From: Sphagnum magellanicum
Taxonomy: Eukaryota > Streptophyta > Sphagnopsida > Sphagnales > Sphagnaceae
NCBI GenBank assembly: GCA_021904315.1
Contig: CM038911.1
Span: 18,139,390-18,203,389 of the forward strand
Reading direction: 5' to 3'
DNA length: 64,000 bases
A program made the position numbers and the translations under genes. The notes beneath the pieces were generated by a model that saw only the letters and a list, made by a program, of their open reading frames with translations, was not told the DNA's origin and did no database searches. Shown here piece after piece: positions 22,741 to 38,513 of the stretch. Positions within the stretch are counted from its first letter, which is position 1, and each line of letters starts with the position of its first letter.

Positions 22741-25700
22741 AGCTTGAAGTAAGAAAAAATGTGCATAATAATATAAGATGATGAAAAAATATTGTTCATT
22801 TAAGTAATGATTCAATATGGTTAAAAATTTATTCTTTAAACATGGTGGTGAGAAGACATGAAAGGTTCAAACCTTCACACTTGCACCTTAGGTTGGTGGG
22901 CTAGGTGTTTAAATGAGATAGGTTGCTAACTTAAGTTAGGTAGATTAATGAAGGTTCCTAGGTGTTTAGCCTAAGTTTGGAATTAACTATTAACGAATCT
23001 ATTATTGATGATTTAATTATTAGTGAATTTATTATTAATGATTTAAATATTAATGAATTTGGTCAACTATTGGTGAATTCAATTAGCTATTAGTGAATTC
23101 ACCTATCCATAGCAACTATTCCCCATTCCCAAAGGTGTTGGCCACTTTCATCATGGTAAACTTGTCCAATTTCACTCAAAATTTAGTGAAACACATAGTG
23201 AACTTGGATGCATATTGATATAATGTAAGATTTTATTTTTTTTCATAGGTGTACATCTTTGAAAAAAATCATTCCAAATTTTTTAAAAAATCATTCCAAA
23301 TTTTTTTAAAAATCATTATCCAATTACATTAACTACATCTTGAGTTTTTATCATGGTTTTAAAAGCAACAAGAAGACCAAATCATGATGTTGGCTAATCA
23401 AACACCTTTCCTTCATGTACAAAATTATAGCAAGAAATATATTTATGATTAGACTTACCTCTATCCTTCCATGCCTCTCAAGCATCACATTTTGCCAATT
23501 TGGAAGCTCTAGAGAATGGCAAGCACATGCCCTTGATGTTGTCATAAACCTACCTTCCCTATTGTTGGACCTTTGAAGCATATCATGAAAGTCATCATGG
23601 TTGCAACATCTTGCTTGATAGGTTCCCAAACTCATGGCTCCCCATTGTAATTCAACCAACATGGAATGTTTTAAGGAGAAAGTGTCCATAAACAGGACAA
23701 ATGTTTTGCAGCAGGTTGCTTTTGAATGTGATTCAAAAAGCTTGGGCATATATGATGTCATTCCTACAACAAAGGTGTAGTCCCATACTAATCATTGGGT
23801 TTTTTTGTATGAAAATTGAGATGCTTCAAGGAACTAAGATGTGTTGGAATTGAAATTGTTCTTGTAGATTAAAAAGGCATCCCAATCAAATCGTAGAAAG
23901 CAATAGAAGCTACATTAAGAGTAAGGCCTATGAAGTTCTTGGTGGGTAGTCCTATCAGTTCATCATTGTTATTTGTAATGGTAAGGTGACAGTTAGACAT
24001 TTTGTGAACAATGCTCAAAAGGTTGTGACTTCACTTGTGTAATGTTACTTTCAAATTGATGTTGTGGAGATTTTTTTGTACTTAACTTCATAGATATGCT
24101 ACTATTTCTTAGTAACTTTACTAAATGAAATGGCTAGAACTAATCCTTTTCTATCTATCTCTTTTGAAAGCCAGTTTTGGACTTATAAGTTTGACACCAA
24201 AAAACGATGGGAGCAGAAGGAAATATGTAAACAAGAATTGACTAACTAGCATTGTGGATGTCGGTAAGGAGCCTAATTGTCAAAAACTTTAGTTTTCACA
24301 ATACAGGTTCTGGCTGCCATATCAATTGGATGGAATTTCACTAGAGCTATTTTTTTTTCACATTTCAAATTGAGATGTTGTTTATCAATTGTTAGAATTT
24401 CCTTAGAGCTATGCTTTTGGATTATTGTCAAAAAATTTCTCCATTTATGAAGAGGATGGAATTTTTCTTTAATATTCAATGGATGGTTTATGGGGTGAAA
24501 TGACAAGGTGATGAAAACATTCAAAAAAATGATGTGACATTATTAGGAGATGTGGTCCCAACCACTATGCATTCCATTCATTTTTCTAATGGATTGGACC
24601 AATTCCATTATAATGACATTATAATGGCATCTTGCCCAATTTAATGGAATTGGCCAATGAATAGGGTTGCGTGACAATGACCAGTGGGGTGAAATCACAA
24701 TAAAAAAAGTAAGGGTGCCAAGATAAAAGTCTTTTTCCGAGGACTACACATGACACATGTCATCTTTGTGTTAGTTTATAACTTAAAATTTTGTATTTCG
24801 AATACCCCATTTAACATTACATTTTATATATAAATACATTTTGACTACAAATTGATTTTATATCATGTATATTATGCATTCATGCCCTTTATCAGATATA
24901 TATGAATAACTTTTGTTAAAGTCACATTTTCAAAGTCCATAATTTTCAAGGTCAAAAACACTTTTGACCCAAATGTGTTCAAATGGGTTATAAAAACAAT
25001 TTTCATCAATTCAAGTCCTTTTGCCTTTCTAATCATCAATGTTAAAATCCTTTCGAACTTTCAGAAGGAATGGTGCACATTTGGTAGAAAGAAAAAACGT
25101 TTGAAAAAAACAAGGACTATCCACTTTCGAGGTTTAAGTTCTTTGAACATGCAAAAACATTTTTCATTTGTGTTAAACTTTGAACATGTAAATGTTGCAA
25201 TTAATGGAAAATATTCCATCCAAACTATTATGCTTATTGGGCAAAAACATGGTTAGGTGTCTCAAAAGTGGCATTTGAGAGTCCATGATTTAACACCAAC
25301 AATTTTTTTGCAATTTTAACAATTATCAAACTGTAAATCCGATAATTATTCCCTATGTTTTTAATCATAAATATTAATAAGCCAACCTATGAATATCCTT
25401 AAACATGTGCCTGATAAAAAAAAGCATGCAAAAGATTAAAAACTTTAATGTGAAATAGACTCCCAAAGATAAAACTTATAACAATCATGTCATTTAAAGT
25501 TTTAAAAAATTAAAAATATATATATTAAGAAATTTTTGATGCATTTCATTAATAAATTCTTCATTTGATGATGTTTTATTTTTTAATTTTAATTTTGATA
25601 TTACTTTGACATTTTTATTTAATCCATTTTTTTCATTTTCTTTATGTGACAAACATAGCGTTGTCATTTCAAAAGTCCATTACAAGTCCATAATCTTTTT

Positions 25701-28700
25701 AAAATTCATCAAAAAAATTTATGATGATTCCCATTAAAGTTTACGACAACATGAATAATTAGAAAATTGAAAATGTTAATTTTGAATATGACTTTAAATT
25801 TTACATTTGTATGTAATCCAAAATTATTACAAGTGTGATAGTCCAAACAATCCCCCTATTAATGTTTTCACCCTCCTTTGTGTTTTTTAAAACATACAAA
25901 AATGCAGTTTTAAGAAATGTCCATTCATTTGGGTGGCTCCTTTTACTACGATTTTACCTAGTGGAATCTTAGTGGATTAGTTTATTATAATGGTATGAAC
26001 TACCCAAGACAAGGGTGAGTTGATTATCCTCTATGATCCTTAAATGAAATACGAATTGATGTTTTGATGATTACATAGTGACTTTTTTGTGATTACTTGA
26101 CCTATTGTTCTAGTGGGTGTATATTGATCTTCTAGTGATTAAATTAAATGATATTCTAAAATAGTTGTGCATTTATCTTTGTGTGGGTCCATAGTGATTT
26201 TTTAGTGATTAATTGTGTTTGTGATTCTAGAGAGTCCCAATGTGTGCACGCCGTATTACATGCATGACTAATCACCTTTTACTAATGGGTTTTTTAGTAA
26301 CTACTAAACTACCATAAATAATAAAAATTAATAAAGGGTCCAATAATTTTGCCTTTAACAAGCATACATTCAAAGACATCAATGCAAGCAAGTTAAGTAT
26401 CGTGATGTCACAATCTTGAAGTTATTTTATTAATTTGCAATTCAACTTTGCTTCTTGATTACATTTTCAAAATCAAAATTCAATTGATGTTTTAGTTGAT
26501 GTTGTCATTGTGCCTAACAACCATGACATTTATCACCAAAGTATTTCCATCTAGAATAAGAAAATCAATATGAAACCCAACAACTTGTCAAGCTAAACCC
26601 TATAAAAAAGGTATGGTCTAGGGTATGAACTTTACTTGACATAAGAAGCTATGTTGAGCAACCAATTTATGGAGTATTATACTAGCAAGTTTGCACCTTT
26701 CACAACTTTTTTGGGTATCTTCAAGCATTTTTTAAGTGTCTTCCTTGGGTGGTACTAATTCTTGTTTGTCCCTTTGCGAAAATCCTCTTCATCCCCACCC
26801 CATTTTTTTTAATCATGGATTGTTTTTAATGACCTCTAAAAATTTCAATAGATTCATTAAAATATAATTATTTTGAAAAAAGACTTGGAAGGGCATTATG
26901 ACCTATGTAATCAATAAGATCTATGCCTCTAAGGCTTGCATGCCATTAAAATTATTTTAAATACCTATTTAATAATCTCTAAATAATTATTTACAATTAT
27001 TTATAATTAAATAACCTATTAGGTAGTTAGCTAGCAGATTATGTACTATTAAATAGTTTATACATGTAGCTATTAGATAGCATACGTACCTTATGCAACT
27101 ATAATGTGACTACTTTGGTTACATGTACAATTAAACGTATATGCAATGTTCTAAAAAATACAAAAACATCATGCAAAATCAACCTATTAGAATGATGAAA
27201 TAAGTATCAGTTGCAACTAGTTGAAAAGAAGACCAAAATCCATCCAAATTTGAAAAATAGTCACATAGGCAACCTTTTGTAGTCATAGGCAACATTTAGT
27301 TGCACATAGTTGCACAGGAAAAGGTTGCAAATGACAGGATTTCTGCTAATGAATACTACAACATAATGCTTTCAAAACTCTAGTTCATCTATGTATCTAG
27401 ATGAGCATCATGGTGCCACGTCATCCTTGTGTGCACAATAGCAGCCAATAGATGATGAATTTTGGGCCAATAGCTTTAATTTGTTTTTAGACTCATGCAT
27501 TCACCACTCTATTGCTAGTCATGCATACATGACTCTTCACTACACATTCATTTCAATACAATAAGGTTTCTTCAAGGAAATAAATGACATGTAACAATAG
27601 CTTGTGGATAGATTTTATTCATGAATCATGTTTCATTGATGGGCATTTTCAATGAATTTGAAGAAATGTAATATTTCATGAATAAATTTTTTTTCTGTTT
27701 GCACCATTAATTTTAGGAACATTCAAAATAAAATCCATCAATTGTAGGTGCCATGCTTACATGCTACTTAAAGAGTGATGATATCATGTGTGTAGTAGTA
27801 GGCTTCAAGGCAAATCCTTAGTCTGCCATTCCAATTAGAAAAAGAAAAAGGTTTGGGTAATTATTGATTGTTTTGCACCTAAGAAGCCAAAATTATGATA
27901 CATGATTGAACCAATAGCTTCAATAGATTTTGTATCAATAATTTTGTAATGGGTTTTTTTGCCTTTTCATGATTATTGGCAAGATTTTATGATTTGATTT
28001 AGCTTGGTATATGGATTGGCCAAATCTTCAAATGGGCAACATTTCATTACGCATCATCATCATAGATCAATCCATGGTAATAGGTTAATATGTTATATGT
28101 GGTCCATTGCATTTCGGAGTAGATTGAATAGTTCCAAACAATTCAACTTTTGAGTTTTTGTAGTTTGTGTTGCATTTGAGCTCATTCATATAATTGGGAA
28201 TATTGTGTTCTTGACTCCCTTTATACATTGTGAATAATTAGTGATTAATAGAAAAATAATGCATATTTAATTATGTCATTTTTTAATCCTTCATTTCTCC
28301 TTTGGTTATGCATTAGTTAACAACATGGTGTTCATTGGGATAACAATGCAACATAAAACATTGAAAGTTAACTATTGAAAAGGGCACTGGTTTAAAATGA
28401 ACATTTGGTATTAGGTGATACCTCATTGACTTGTGTTACTATATGAGGCTAAAACCCAAATTGAAAAACACAAGTTCTCCCATCCATTGCAAATGCCATA
28501 ATGAATCTTAGGATTATGGTTGAAATAACTATTCAACCAAAAACATGTCACTCTCTATATAAAGTTAGAATTTGTAATTGTTCTAACAAACAAATCTTGA
28601 CAACATGGTAAAGTGGATAGCTTTTGATCCTTCTTAGAATAAATGGAAGAAAATAATCATAAAATGAACCTTATATCATGTTGAATTTAATAATTTTTTT

Positions 28701-31700
28701 AATATTTCAGTGATCATTATGATTATGTTATTTAATTTTATTGCAATGATGTTGGAGAATCATTCTTTAAAATGTATTTAATTGCATATTTTAAAATGTA
28801 AATGTATGCAAATTTATATGTCTTTTTTTACAACATAGGTTGAAAGTAGATGAAATATTGATTTTTAAAAAAAATCCAAGTTAAAATAAAACAAATTCAC
28901 ATACATGTTTTCAACTTTTGCATATTATAATTATAAAATTTGAAATAACTCATATAAAATATGTTTGAACATAATATTCTCTTGTTATTTTGAAAGATGT
29001 TTGTTTATTATTTTATTATATTAAAATGCTTCAAATTCTATATTCAATTTATCATGAATCCAATTCCCAGCCTAATGGTTTGAAAATGAGACCTTAAAAA
29101 AAATTTAATTTAGATTTCCTTGCAATTATGTTAAGAACTAAATCTTGGTGAATGCATGAATGGGTGGAGCACAAGTGCTAAATGAATAAGATAAACAAGC
29201 TACTGTCTAAACATTTAAGTTGTCAAAAAGCTTAAATTACTTGGACATAGTTTAATTACTTTTGGAGTTCATAGAAGTATTGTGGACCTTCACTTGACAC
29301 ACCCATTGCCATGAAGATTATTCAAAATGGACAAAAGATGAAAAAATTATGGGGTTTAGAAATAGTGTTCAATATGGCAAGGTAAGCATTTGGAGCTTAA
29401 AATCTTTGGACACAACTTGGTGTTTGTTGAGTTCAAATAGGGATTCTAAAGCTCAAGTTGGCATAACCATATCTTTTTAGATTGTTGAAAACTAATAGGA
29501 AATTTAAAAGATCTAAATGTGGGGTCTAAAAGTTTGTGGGGGGGGGGGGGGAGTGTAGGGTTTCTAATGCACTTTTTAAAACATTTTGTTCTTGCTTCTT
29601 CTTTCTTCAATTGCTTTAGAGTTCAAAGAGGTATTTCAGACCTTCATTTGATGCACCCATAGACATGAAAATCATAATACAATAGGACAATAAATGAAGA
29701 ATATATGGATAAGTGTTCAATTATCGGCTTGTGTTTAATGATGGGCATTTCTACCCCATAAAGTCCATTTCTTTTGTATTTTCTCAATGCCTTGAGATGA
29801 AAAATAATTAAGTAGTATCAGTCCATCAAATCCAAATTTTTTTTTTCCATGTATGCTTTGAGCCCAACTAGATATCATTATTTTGCACATGTGTGCACAA
29901 ACATTACAAGGAATTTGTACATTTACTTTTAGTTTTTCAATTGATTTTTATTTGTAAATTACACATGACTACAAATCCCAAGAGCCACATTTGATAAGTC
30001 ACAAAAAACATTAATCATAAAAGACAAAACATGGCATCAAGTTGAAATGGTTGTTGCATTTAGATACAATTAAAAAACACTTTACATCCAAATTACATGG
30101 CAAGTCATCCAACCTATGTAGCACAATTAGTTGTGATTAGTTTTTGGTATTACTTAGTTGTTACCTACAAGGTAAAACCTACCAACCCAGCTACTACCTA
30201 CTCATGACCTACCTACCATATTCAAATTAGTAGGTAGGTCATGGATTGTAGGTAGTCAAACTTGTAAGTTGCTATAGGCATGTAATAAGTCACATGTATA
30301 GGATGTTAGAAGTGAGAATTGAATTGAGGACATGGCCACTAACCAAGTCCTTTTCCAATTCACACCTTCATGTCGTGATGCAATTTGTCATTACATTGTT
30401 ATAAACAAGTCCATTTACACATATAAACTTTGAAGTGCATTTGTTTTCTTCAATATCATGCTCAAATAAAGCAAATGAACATTTGTCAAAATCCATTTGT
30501 TGAGCTGGACATGGAATATCAAATTTAGATCAATTTTAGGTTTAACCCTTTAGAAATTGAACTACATTCACAAATTCAACTTTATTGTTATTCCTTCAAA
30601 TATTCTATCACAAAATTGAATATATAATAAATTAATATGGACATATGTTACATAATACTATGTTTGAATATATTTGATATGAAAATTAATTATCCAAACT
30701 TATATAAGTAATCATGTTAACATGAACATGAGTTTGATGAATCTTTTGTTTTCCCTTCACAAGTTTACCCAATTTTCTATTGGAATAAGCCCAAAACATT
30801 GTGGTGGAAGGTCATCAACATTGACAAAAAGCCCAAAAGTTAGTGGGGTTGTGGTGCACATTTATGATAATTACATTGAAACACATGGTAATGTTTTTGG
30901 TCATGAAACACCCTTGGAATTTCTACATGCAAGTAATAATATGACATTCTTAGGTGTAATTGAATGGTTTAAAGAATGTTCATTTTTGGCTAGCCAAGTT
31001 TTGAAAAGCAGTTTCAAAATAGACGATGCATGATAATATAGATAATATGGATTTTACTTCCTACACAACTCAATGCAATTTGATCCTTCCTTCCTAATTT
31101 ATTCATTTTGAAGGAGACATTTTCCAAATTTCTATGCATCCATAATTTGAGTGTAATCGAACATCAATTAGTCTCCCAATTATAAATTTATTATTGAAAA
31201 TCATACAATATTTATGTGTTCCTTGTGATAGATTAAGTTCCTAGATCATATTTATTATGGGTTGAAAGCGTGGTAAAGTAAATTAAAAAAATAGGTTGTT
31301 CAAAAAAAAACTTTGAATACAAAACAATATATATCAAACCCTTTGAAAACCTCATTATGAAAACATAATAGCCTCCATTGAATTTATAATAAGTTGAATA
31401 CAAAATTTGACAAGCTTTAGTATAATAAAGGTAGGTAACAATTAGGTTTGAAATGGATTGGTGAATATTGTGTTCTTTCTTACTTTTACATTAAAAGTTG
31501 GATACATTTTTACTATAATATGAAAAGTTTGAAAGTCAAAAAATACATTTTAATGCATCATTCATTTTAAAGTTTTAATAAACCAATATTTCAACTACTT
31601 GTAATTATTTTGTAAGTTATGACATTTTCTTGAATTTTGATGGATTATTTAAACCTATTTTAAGCATGTGCTTCTTAAATATAATTGTAACAAAGTCAAA

Positions 31701-34700
31701 GAACATGATCATATTAATCATTGAACTAAATAATATTTTTATTTCAAAATATCAAGGTTTATTTTGATGGCTACTGTCCATTTGATTCAATGATCCACTT
31801 TGCCATGCTTTCACCATGTGTAGTTTGTAGTAGATTGAAAATTTACACCATCATTATTAGAGTTAACATGACATATTACATACATTAGTAATCCATGCAC
31901 ACATACATTTGTAACTATGATATGTAGTTGCAATATAAATTTGACAAGACACCATGTATGGTCTACAAAAAAAAAATTATAGTTGAAAAGATAACTAAAT
32001 TGTCATCTATCATGGGATGCCACCATATGTGGATGACATGAACTCATTTTCCATCTTCTTTTTCATCTAAATGTGCAATAATCACAAAACACAATTGCAT
32101 TTGTAACTTGAAATTGGTGGCAATCATTTGTAGTTGAATATGTGATTATAATTTATTTTTCCCATGGTGCCATGAAGGATTGTTAAAATTATAATTAATC
32201 ACAAAATTAGTTGATTTAGACATAAGTTGCAAACACATGGGTTGATATGGATAAGATTCCTTGGTATGAAACCCAACCAAAAAAATCACATGTTTTTCAA
32301 AATGATGTGGACTTCCAAAAAACACCTCAATTTTGACCATCAAAATGTCCATAATTAAAGTTTTATAAAACATTGTTTCTAAATGAAAATTTCATTTATA
32401 GATTTGTCACAAGGCGTATTGAATCTCTTATAAACATACAATCACATATATGTCTTCATATTTAAATTGCTAAAACCACAATCCATTAGATAAAACATTG
32501 ATTTTGTCACACCCTTGAAAAAATTTGAGTGAAATGACCTTGCGAAAATTGTTTTATGACACCAATATTGGTACACCCATTTGTGCATTCACCTATCACT
32601 TTCAAATTGGAATTTCAAAAGATTACAATTTTTATTTACTTTATTATGATTTCTAAAAACGAAATTTAATAAACAAGGTCATAAAAATATTTTGGTTTTG
32701 TTGTGAATGTTTGTTAAATATATAACATATGTTAAATATGACACATCATAAAGTTATCAAGCTTCATAGGTTCGTACAAATTTTGTACAAAATCCTATTT
32801 TCATAGGTTGGTACAAAAATTGCACAAATTCCATGTTATAGTTAATATGAATGATATTTGTATGTATCCAATATCTTAAATATTCAAACAAATAATTATT
32901 ATTTTTGAATGACATACGTGAATGTTTATGTTTCATACACAAAAATTGCATAGTTTTACCCAAAATTACATCATGATAATTGTGTGGATTTTGTTAAAAT
33001 GTAAATCATATGTACTTCACATCAAAACATCACAAGTAAAAAAAAGATATTATTTATATAAAAATAATATGTATGTTTTTTGTGCCAATTTTATTCTTTG
33101 AAGCCCTAGATTTTGCATTTACATATTGTTTTACAATTTTCACACATGGATTCTATTGAAATTTCATGATATTGCAAGTTTGTGATGCTAGTATATTTGA
33201 TTACAACATAGGAAGTTCTTGATTTTTTTTACAATTTTGATTTACAAAAAGATAAAATATTTTATATGATAATGCATGTGGTTTAATTTGTCTTTCATGG
33301 ATGAAGACCATGGACATTCCCCCTTCTACTTGAAAAGGATCATTAAAAGAAATTTTGTCCATTCTGACCATATTTTTTCAACTACTATGTGACTAATGTC
33401 CAAACCAATTGATTTTACGACTAATAGTGTGTTAGTCCTACGTGTCCATGTAGTTGCAACTTGTTGTAGTCACATATGCAACTACAAGAAGGGTTGAACC
33501 AAATTTTAATTGTAGATGTGAATATAACTTGCAACTAATATGATTTTCATTGAAAATGTAGATGAAAAGTGAACAATGTCATCCAATTTTGATTGCATTC
33601 ACCAATGGATGATAACGTAGTTGTTTTTGCAACTACAATAATATATTCTACCACATGAAAAAAGAAACATGGACCACACATGGTAAACTTTGCTATTTGA
33701 ATTGGACTATTATCCTTTCAATGTACCCATCCATGGGTCTTCTTTGCAATTATCCATGGGTCTTTCATAATATACTATTTAATAGTTAATAGTTTGCTAT
33801 AAAAGGTTATTATAACCTAGTTGGTAAACTAAGTTAGGTAAGTTTAATAGGTTACATTAAACTAAGTAGGCCTAGGTACATTGGTAGCCTAACTTAGCTT
33901 GCATACTTAGTTAATTGGCCTAAATTATCTATAAGTAATAGTAGGCTAGTTTATTAGGTGTAGCTAATAGGCTAAGCTATGAAGGTTAGACCTAGTTAGG
34001 CTAGGTGAGCTAGATACGTAGTAGTAAGTAATAGGTAGGTTAAATTGTAAATATTTTATTATGTGGATATATATATACGATTTTATAATAATAATAATAA
34101 TAAACTAAGTAGGTTAGGTAACTAATTTATTAAATGTAGGTTAGGTAATTAATGAAAATAGTAAATATTTTATTGTGTTGGATATATGATAATGTTTTTG
34201 TATGGGACAAAGGATGTGATAGTGTTGTAGTGTTGTAGTGTTTCCTTTTCATTAGATTTGTCCCATATCCTATGTCTATAATTTCAAACTTGTAAAGTAT
34301 ATAAGTAGGTGAAGGAATGGATTAGATTCATGGTATGCACTATAAACGTAATGTATGTGCCATTTGGGATGAGCTAATCAAAAGGCTTGTCCCTAACAAA
34401 ATAAATAGGATCCTTCCTACCTACTTAGCTTATTATAGTTTAGCCTAGGATAGATTTTAATTAATTAATTATAATATTTAATATATATAATTATAATATA
34501 TAATTATTGTAAATATTATATGTCTTTTTTGAACAAATGGAAAATTCCCACACGTTTTTATGGTCATTGGCTTTTAAAATTACCACATGGTCAAATCCTA
34601 ACCACCCATCGATGGCACATTTAGTAGCATGTGACTATTCCAAATGTAGTTGCAAATTGGAGTTCCACGTTATATTAAGGATCATCCATGGCAATGGATC

Positions 34701-37700
34701 AAATTTTTTGGCCTAGTCATAAGGTTCGTGACTACATTTTCAACTTCATGGCCATGTCATATCTTTTGCGACTAATTGTCTTATGGCATTTGTCTAAGGC
34801 AACTAGGTTATTTTTAGTCACATGTGTCCCATTACAACTATATATGAATCACAAATTTAGTCGTTAATTTTCAAATTTCTTTTAATGGATGAGCTTAGTC
34901 CATTACATAAAATTTGACACTTATGAATAAATTAATATATACATTTCACTTTTCATTCATATGGGAAGAAGCTTATTCATATCCATCAATTTATATCATG
35001 CATAGCGGATGAAATCCATTTTTCATCCATAATGGGTATTTAGGAAGTTGTTTCAAAAGGTTTTTTGACAATGAGCTATATGAAAGTTTGATCTAACTTC
35101 CCAATTATGTATGTAGATAAAGGTAGTACCTTACACCATAAATATGTTCACATGTGTCCATGATTCTTCATGTGCATGTGGTTTTCAATGTTTTAGTTGA
35201 TTTTTTTTGAAGTATTCATTTGATATAACTTGACTTATCCATGTTGTCACATGTTGACATTCATAACAATTATGTAGCCATGGTAGTTTTCATGTTAATC
35301 ACACAATGGATGTTTTTTTTATTTGGTGTGCACTCCTATGTTGATGCCAACTATTGTTGTCATGACACATACAAAATATAACATAAACATACTTTGAATG
35401 GCACACCATGTCCAAACCAAAATGGTCACTTGCCTACAATTAAAATAGGAATCCAAGCCCAACACTATGCACAAAAAACATAGAAACTTGCATACAACAA
35501 TAAAATGTGTTGGAATTTCAAGTCACCCAAAGTGATTTGAGATGACAAAGATTAGGAATATATCCCATCCACAAAATATCTCAAACTTTGTTCACATTTG
35601 ACCAATTCAAGATAAAAACTCAAACAATTAAACTAACCTAGTTTATCCCTAAGCAATTATTAATTAGGATGTAACTAAACAACTTAACTAACACAAACAA
35701 ATTAACGTATGACACAATCAATTTCAAAATGAAATCATTGTGTTTTCAATGTTTTAAAAATTGGTGGGTGGATGTGGGTTCCATTTTAATTTAACATTTG
35801 TATATGAAATATAATTAATACAATTGGTTCATGCCTAGGAGGGACACTATGTGTTAAAATTTCACATTACCTACCTCAAACACATGTATCGTTTGGGGCA
35901 TTATGTGAAAGACCCATTTTTTCCCTACCTTATTATTACCTTATTTTGTAATGTGCACATCTTTAAATCACCTTAAATTCAATTACAATTTTGTGTTAAC
36001 ATCAAATGTTGATATCATATATTTATTTAAATTTAAAAATTTAGTACTGTAAGTTGTGAAGATTAATGAAGATGTAACTAAACATCTTAAAATGATGTGA
36101 TAAAACTATATTTTTTTACATACCATATGTAGTTAGTATATTTTTCAATTAGGTAATTGAAAGATGGCAAGAAGAAAAAAACATCAAAAATGAATTTTTT
36201 TTCAAAATGATATAATTGTCAATGGTGTGAAAAGATATTTCATTTCATGTTTCTACACGTTCAATTATCAATTCATTTATTAATATTACTTCATTTACTA
36301 ATGTAATAGTTGAACCTACCAACAGTTAGTACCTAAAATTTTTAGTACACATGTTATATTTGTTTTCTATTTAAAAAAATAATTAGGATAAACTTATATC
36401 TTATATTAATTATATCTTTTTTTAAATATGAAAAAATCTTATTATATAAATAACTAAATTATAATTTTATTAAATAACTGATATACGAGACTTTATACTT
36501 TTTTTTTTGTGTATTTTGTAAATTTAGGAAAGAGCGTTCCCCTTGGGGTTTTATGCCTATTTAGTAAGTTAGAAATAAAATTAATAAGTGCAATAGAAAT
36601 TTACAAAATATTATTACACTATAATGCCCATCCATTATTGTTGGAGTTAGTCACTATTTTTTTCAAATTACAAATTTTGAGTCATTGGCTAGCATCCCAA
36701 TAGGAATTTAACATTAAACAAAGAGAAAATTTTCTAGAGCCTAAATAAACTAGTTAAAAAGGTGCTACCAAACTAAAAGCACAATTCAAATGTGGTAAAA
36801 AAATTCAAAATATTTTCCCTCAAAAATTGGCAATTTTTTCAGAAGCATGGGAATATTGTAATAAATTATTTCCTTTTTATTTTTATTTTTTTCATTTTGG
36901 CAAAATTTCACACACAAAAAAACCCAGTAGTGGGGGTAGTAACATTTGTTACTTTTTGCATAATCATTCTAGATTTAAGTTAACAACATTGAATTCAAAC
37001 ATCCATGGGGAAATTAACTAAGCAATTTGATGCTATATTAAGAATAGGATAAAGGTGCAACCATTATTCATGAAATTTAAAATTATAGTAGAAAATTGAA
37101 TTTTGAATTTTGGTTGTGAACATAATAAGAAGAGTTAATATACATACCCACATCAGTGATTTCTTAGAAGACAATGGTTTCATGAGAGAAGTTAACATGA
37201 CAAATTATTGAATTGATTATAGAAGGAGATGGATTATAAATCCATCATTTTTACAACAATAAAAAAATACTTATAACAAAATAAGATATCAAAATTTAAT
37301 TTTTAATTTAAGGTTTATTTCAATTATATTTTTGGCACAACATGTAAGTACTATGGTAACTCCAAAAATCCTAATTAGGCTTAGGTTTATTAGTAATTAT
37401 TAATAATTAGGTTTATTAATTAAGTATTAGGCAACTCTAACAATAATTAATTAGTGCCTAATTAGGCTAGTTACTTTAGGTGTCAACTTGAACTCCTAAT
37501 ATATTATTTTGGTATGTGTCATAACATTGGTTGGTGCAACCATGTGGGTTCTTGCACAATTCCATTAAGCTTCTCATAGCCATTATGTTTTGGGTATCAT
37601 TGAATTTTAGGTAATGAAATTTAGAAGATGAAATCAAACCCTTTGTCAATTTAAATAGTCACATTTTGTTCAAACCCAACACACACAAAAAAAAGGGCAA

Positions 37701-38370
37701 ATTCTATTTCAATATGCTATCATATTTCCTATGATTTGTCCTTCAACTTTAATTTTTTTTACACGAAATTTCGCAAAAAAATCGAAAAAAAGAAAAAGAA
37801 AAAGAAAACTCTATAGCATATTCTCTTTTTGTGGGTGAAAAAATAGCCAAATTTTAAAATTAAAAAAAAATTGAAAAAATTTCGCCACATTTCTACATGT
37901 ATTTTTAGAGGGGGGTCATTTTTGTTGTACCACCTATTTAACTTTGTGGACAAGTTGTAGAAAACTATTGCCATTTAATAATGCTAAACCTTCTTGGGAG
38001 GCTCCCATTTGAAGCAACATTAGAAAATTTTGCAAAAAAGGAAAAAATATAATGGTGTTCCCCATGTGGTCTCCATAATGTGTTTGGTTGACATTAATGT
38101 GATATTTATCCTATATATTGCTCAAAAGTTGTCTTGTTCTCTAATCTAATTAGAGATTAAATGTTAATTAGAGATTAGACCAAATAAATGGAAAGTGGTG
38201 CACAACAAATTTAATCTTGGGAGTGTTCTTATGTAAAGCCATTTAGAAAAAAATTGTAATGTATGTGTAGGGCACATTATATTCATGAATTGCCTTCCTA
38301 AAAATTGAGAGGGATATTATGCCTACTCCTCAAGGGTGGGAGAGAAATTATGCCTACTTATAGGTGTAAG
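22741..38370. other. AT-rich gene desert
   Basis: About 15.6 kb without a recognisable gene. Short open frames (minus 23351-23761, 136 codons; plus 30722-31033, 103 codons; minus 32146-32373) have no motif I can name. Words such as TAGTTGCA/GTTGCAACTA recur at 27.2-27.4, 33.4-33.7 and 34.6-34.9 kb. TAGGTTAGGTA-type words cluster at about 33.8-34.2 kb beside an ATA run (34084-34104). There is a G run at 29539-29551. It probably consists of eroded transposons, but no terminal repeats, primer-binding site or transposase could be assigned. Confidence 0.5.
24593..24658. repeat. Hairpin with a perfect inner palindrome
   Basis: Outer arms 24593-24610 and 24642-24658 (ATTGG-CCAATTCCATTA type) are inverted with one extra base on the left. 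The left arm runs into a perfect 23-base palindrome at 24605-24627 (CCATTATAATG-A-CATTATAATGG). This could be the core of a small foldback element. Confidence 0.75.
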
Positions 38371-38447
38371 AACCCTCTTACTATTGAAGAGTAGGCTTAA
38401 GGACCCTCTCACTATTGAAGAGTAGGCTTAAGGACCCTCTCATTCAT
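38371..38447. repeat. 31-base tandem repeat, about 2.5 copies
   Basis: Copies start at 38371, 38402 and 38433 with A/GACCCTCT. They contain ACTATTGAAGAGTAGGC and end CTTAAG. The third copy breaks off after CCCTCTCATT. Confidence 0.85.
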
Positions 38448-38513
38448 ACACCTTGTGATCTAAATAGGTTTTGTTCATGATAAATTTCACCTCATACTTG
38501 CTTTACAATAGTT

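Noticed and set aside
23351-23761. 136-codon minus-strand ORF in the desert, considered as a transposase remnant
   Set aside because: No catalytic motif, zinc finger or helix-turn-helix could be seen. Length is possible by chance in this much sequence.
30722-31033. 103-codon plus-strand ORF
   Set aside because: No motif or neighbouring exon. Local composition is like the surrounding non-coding DNA.
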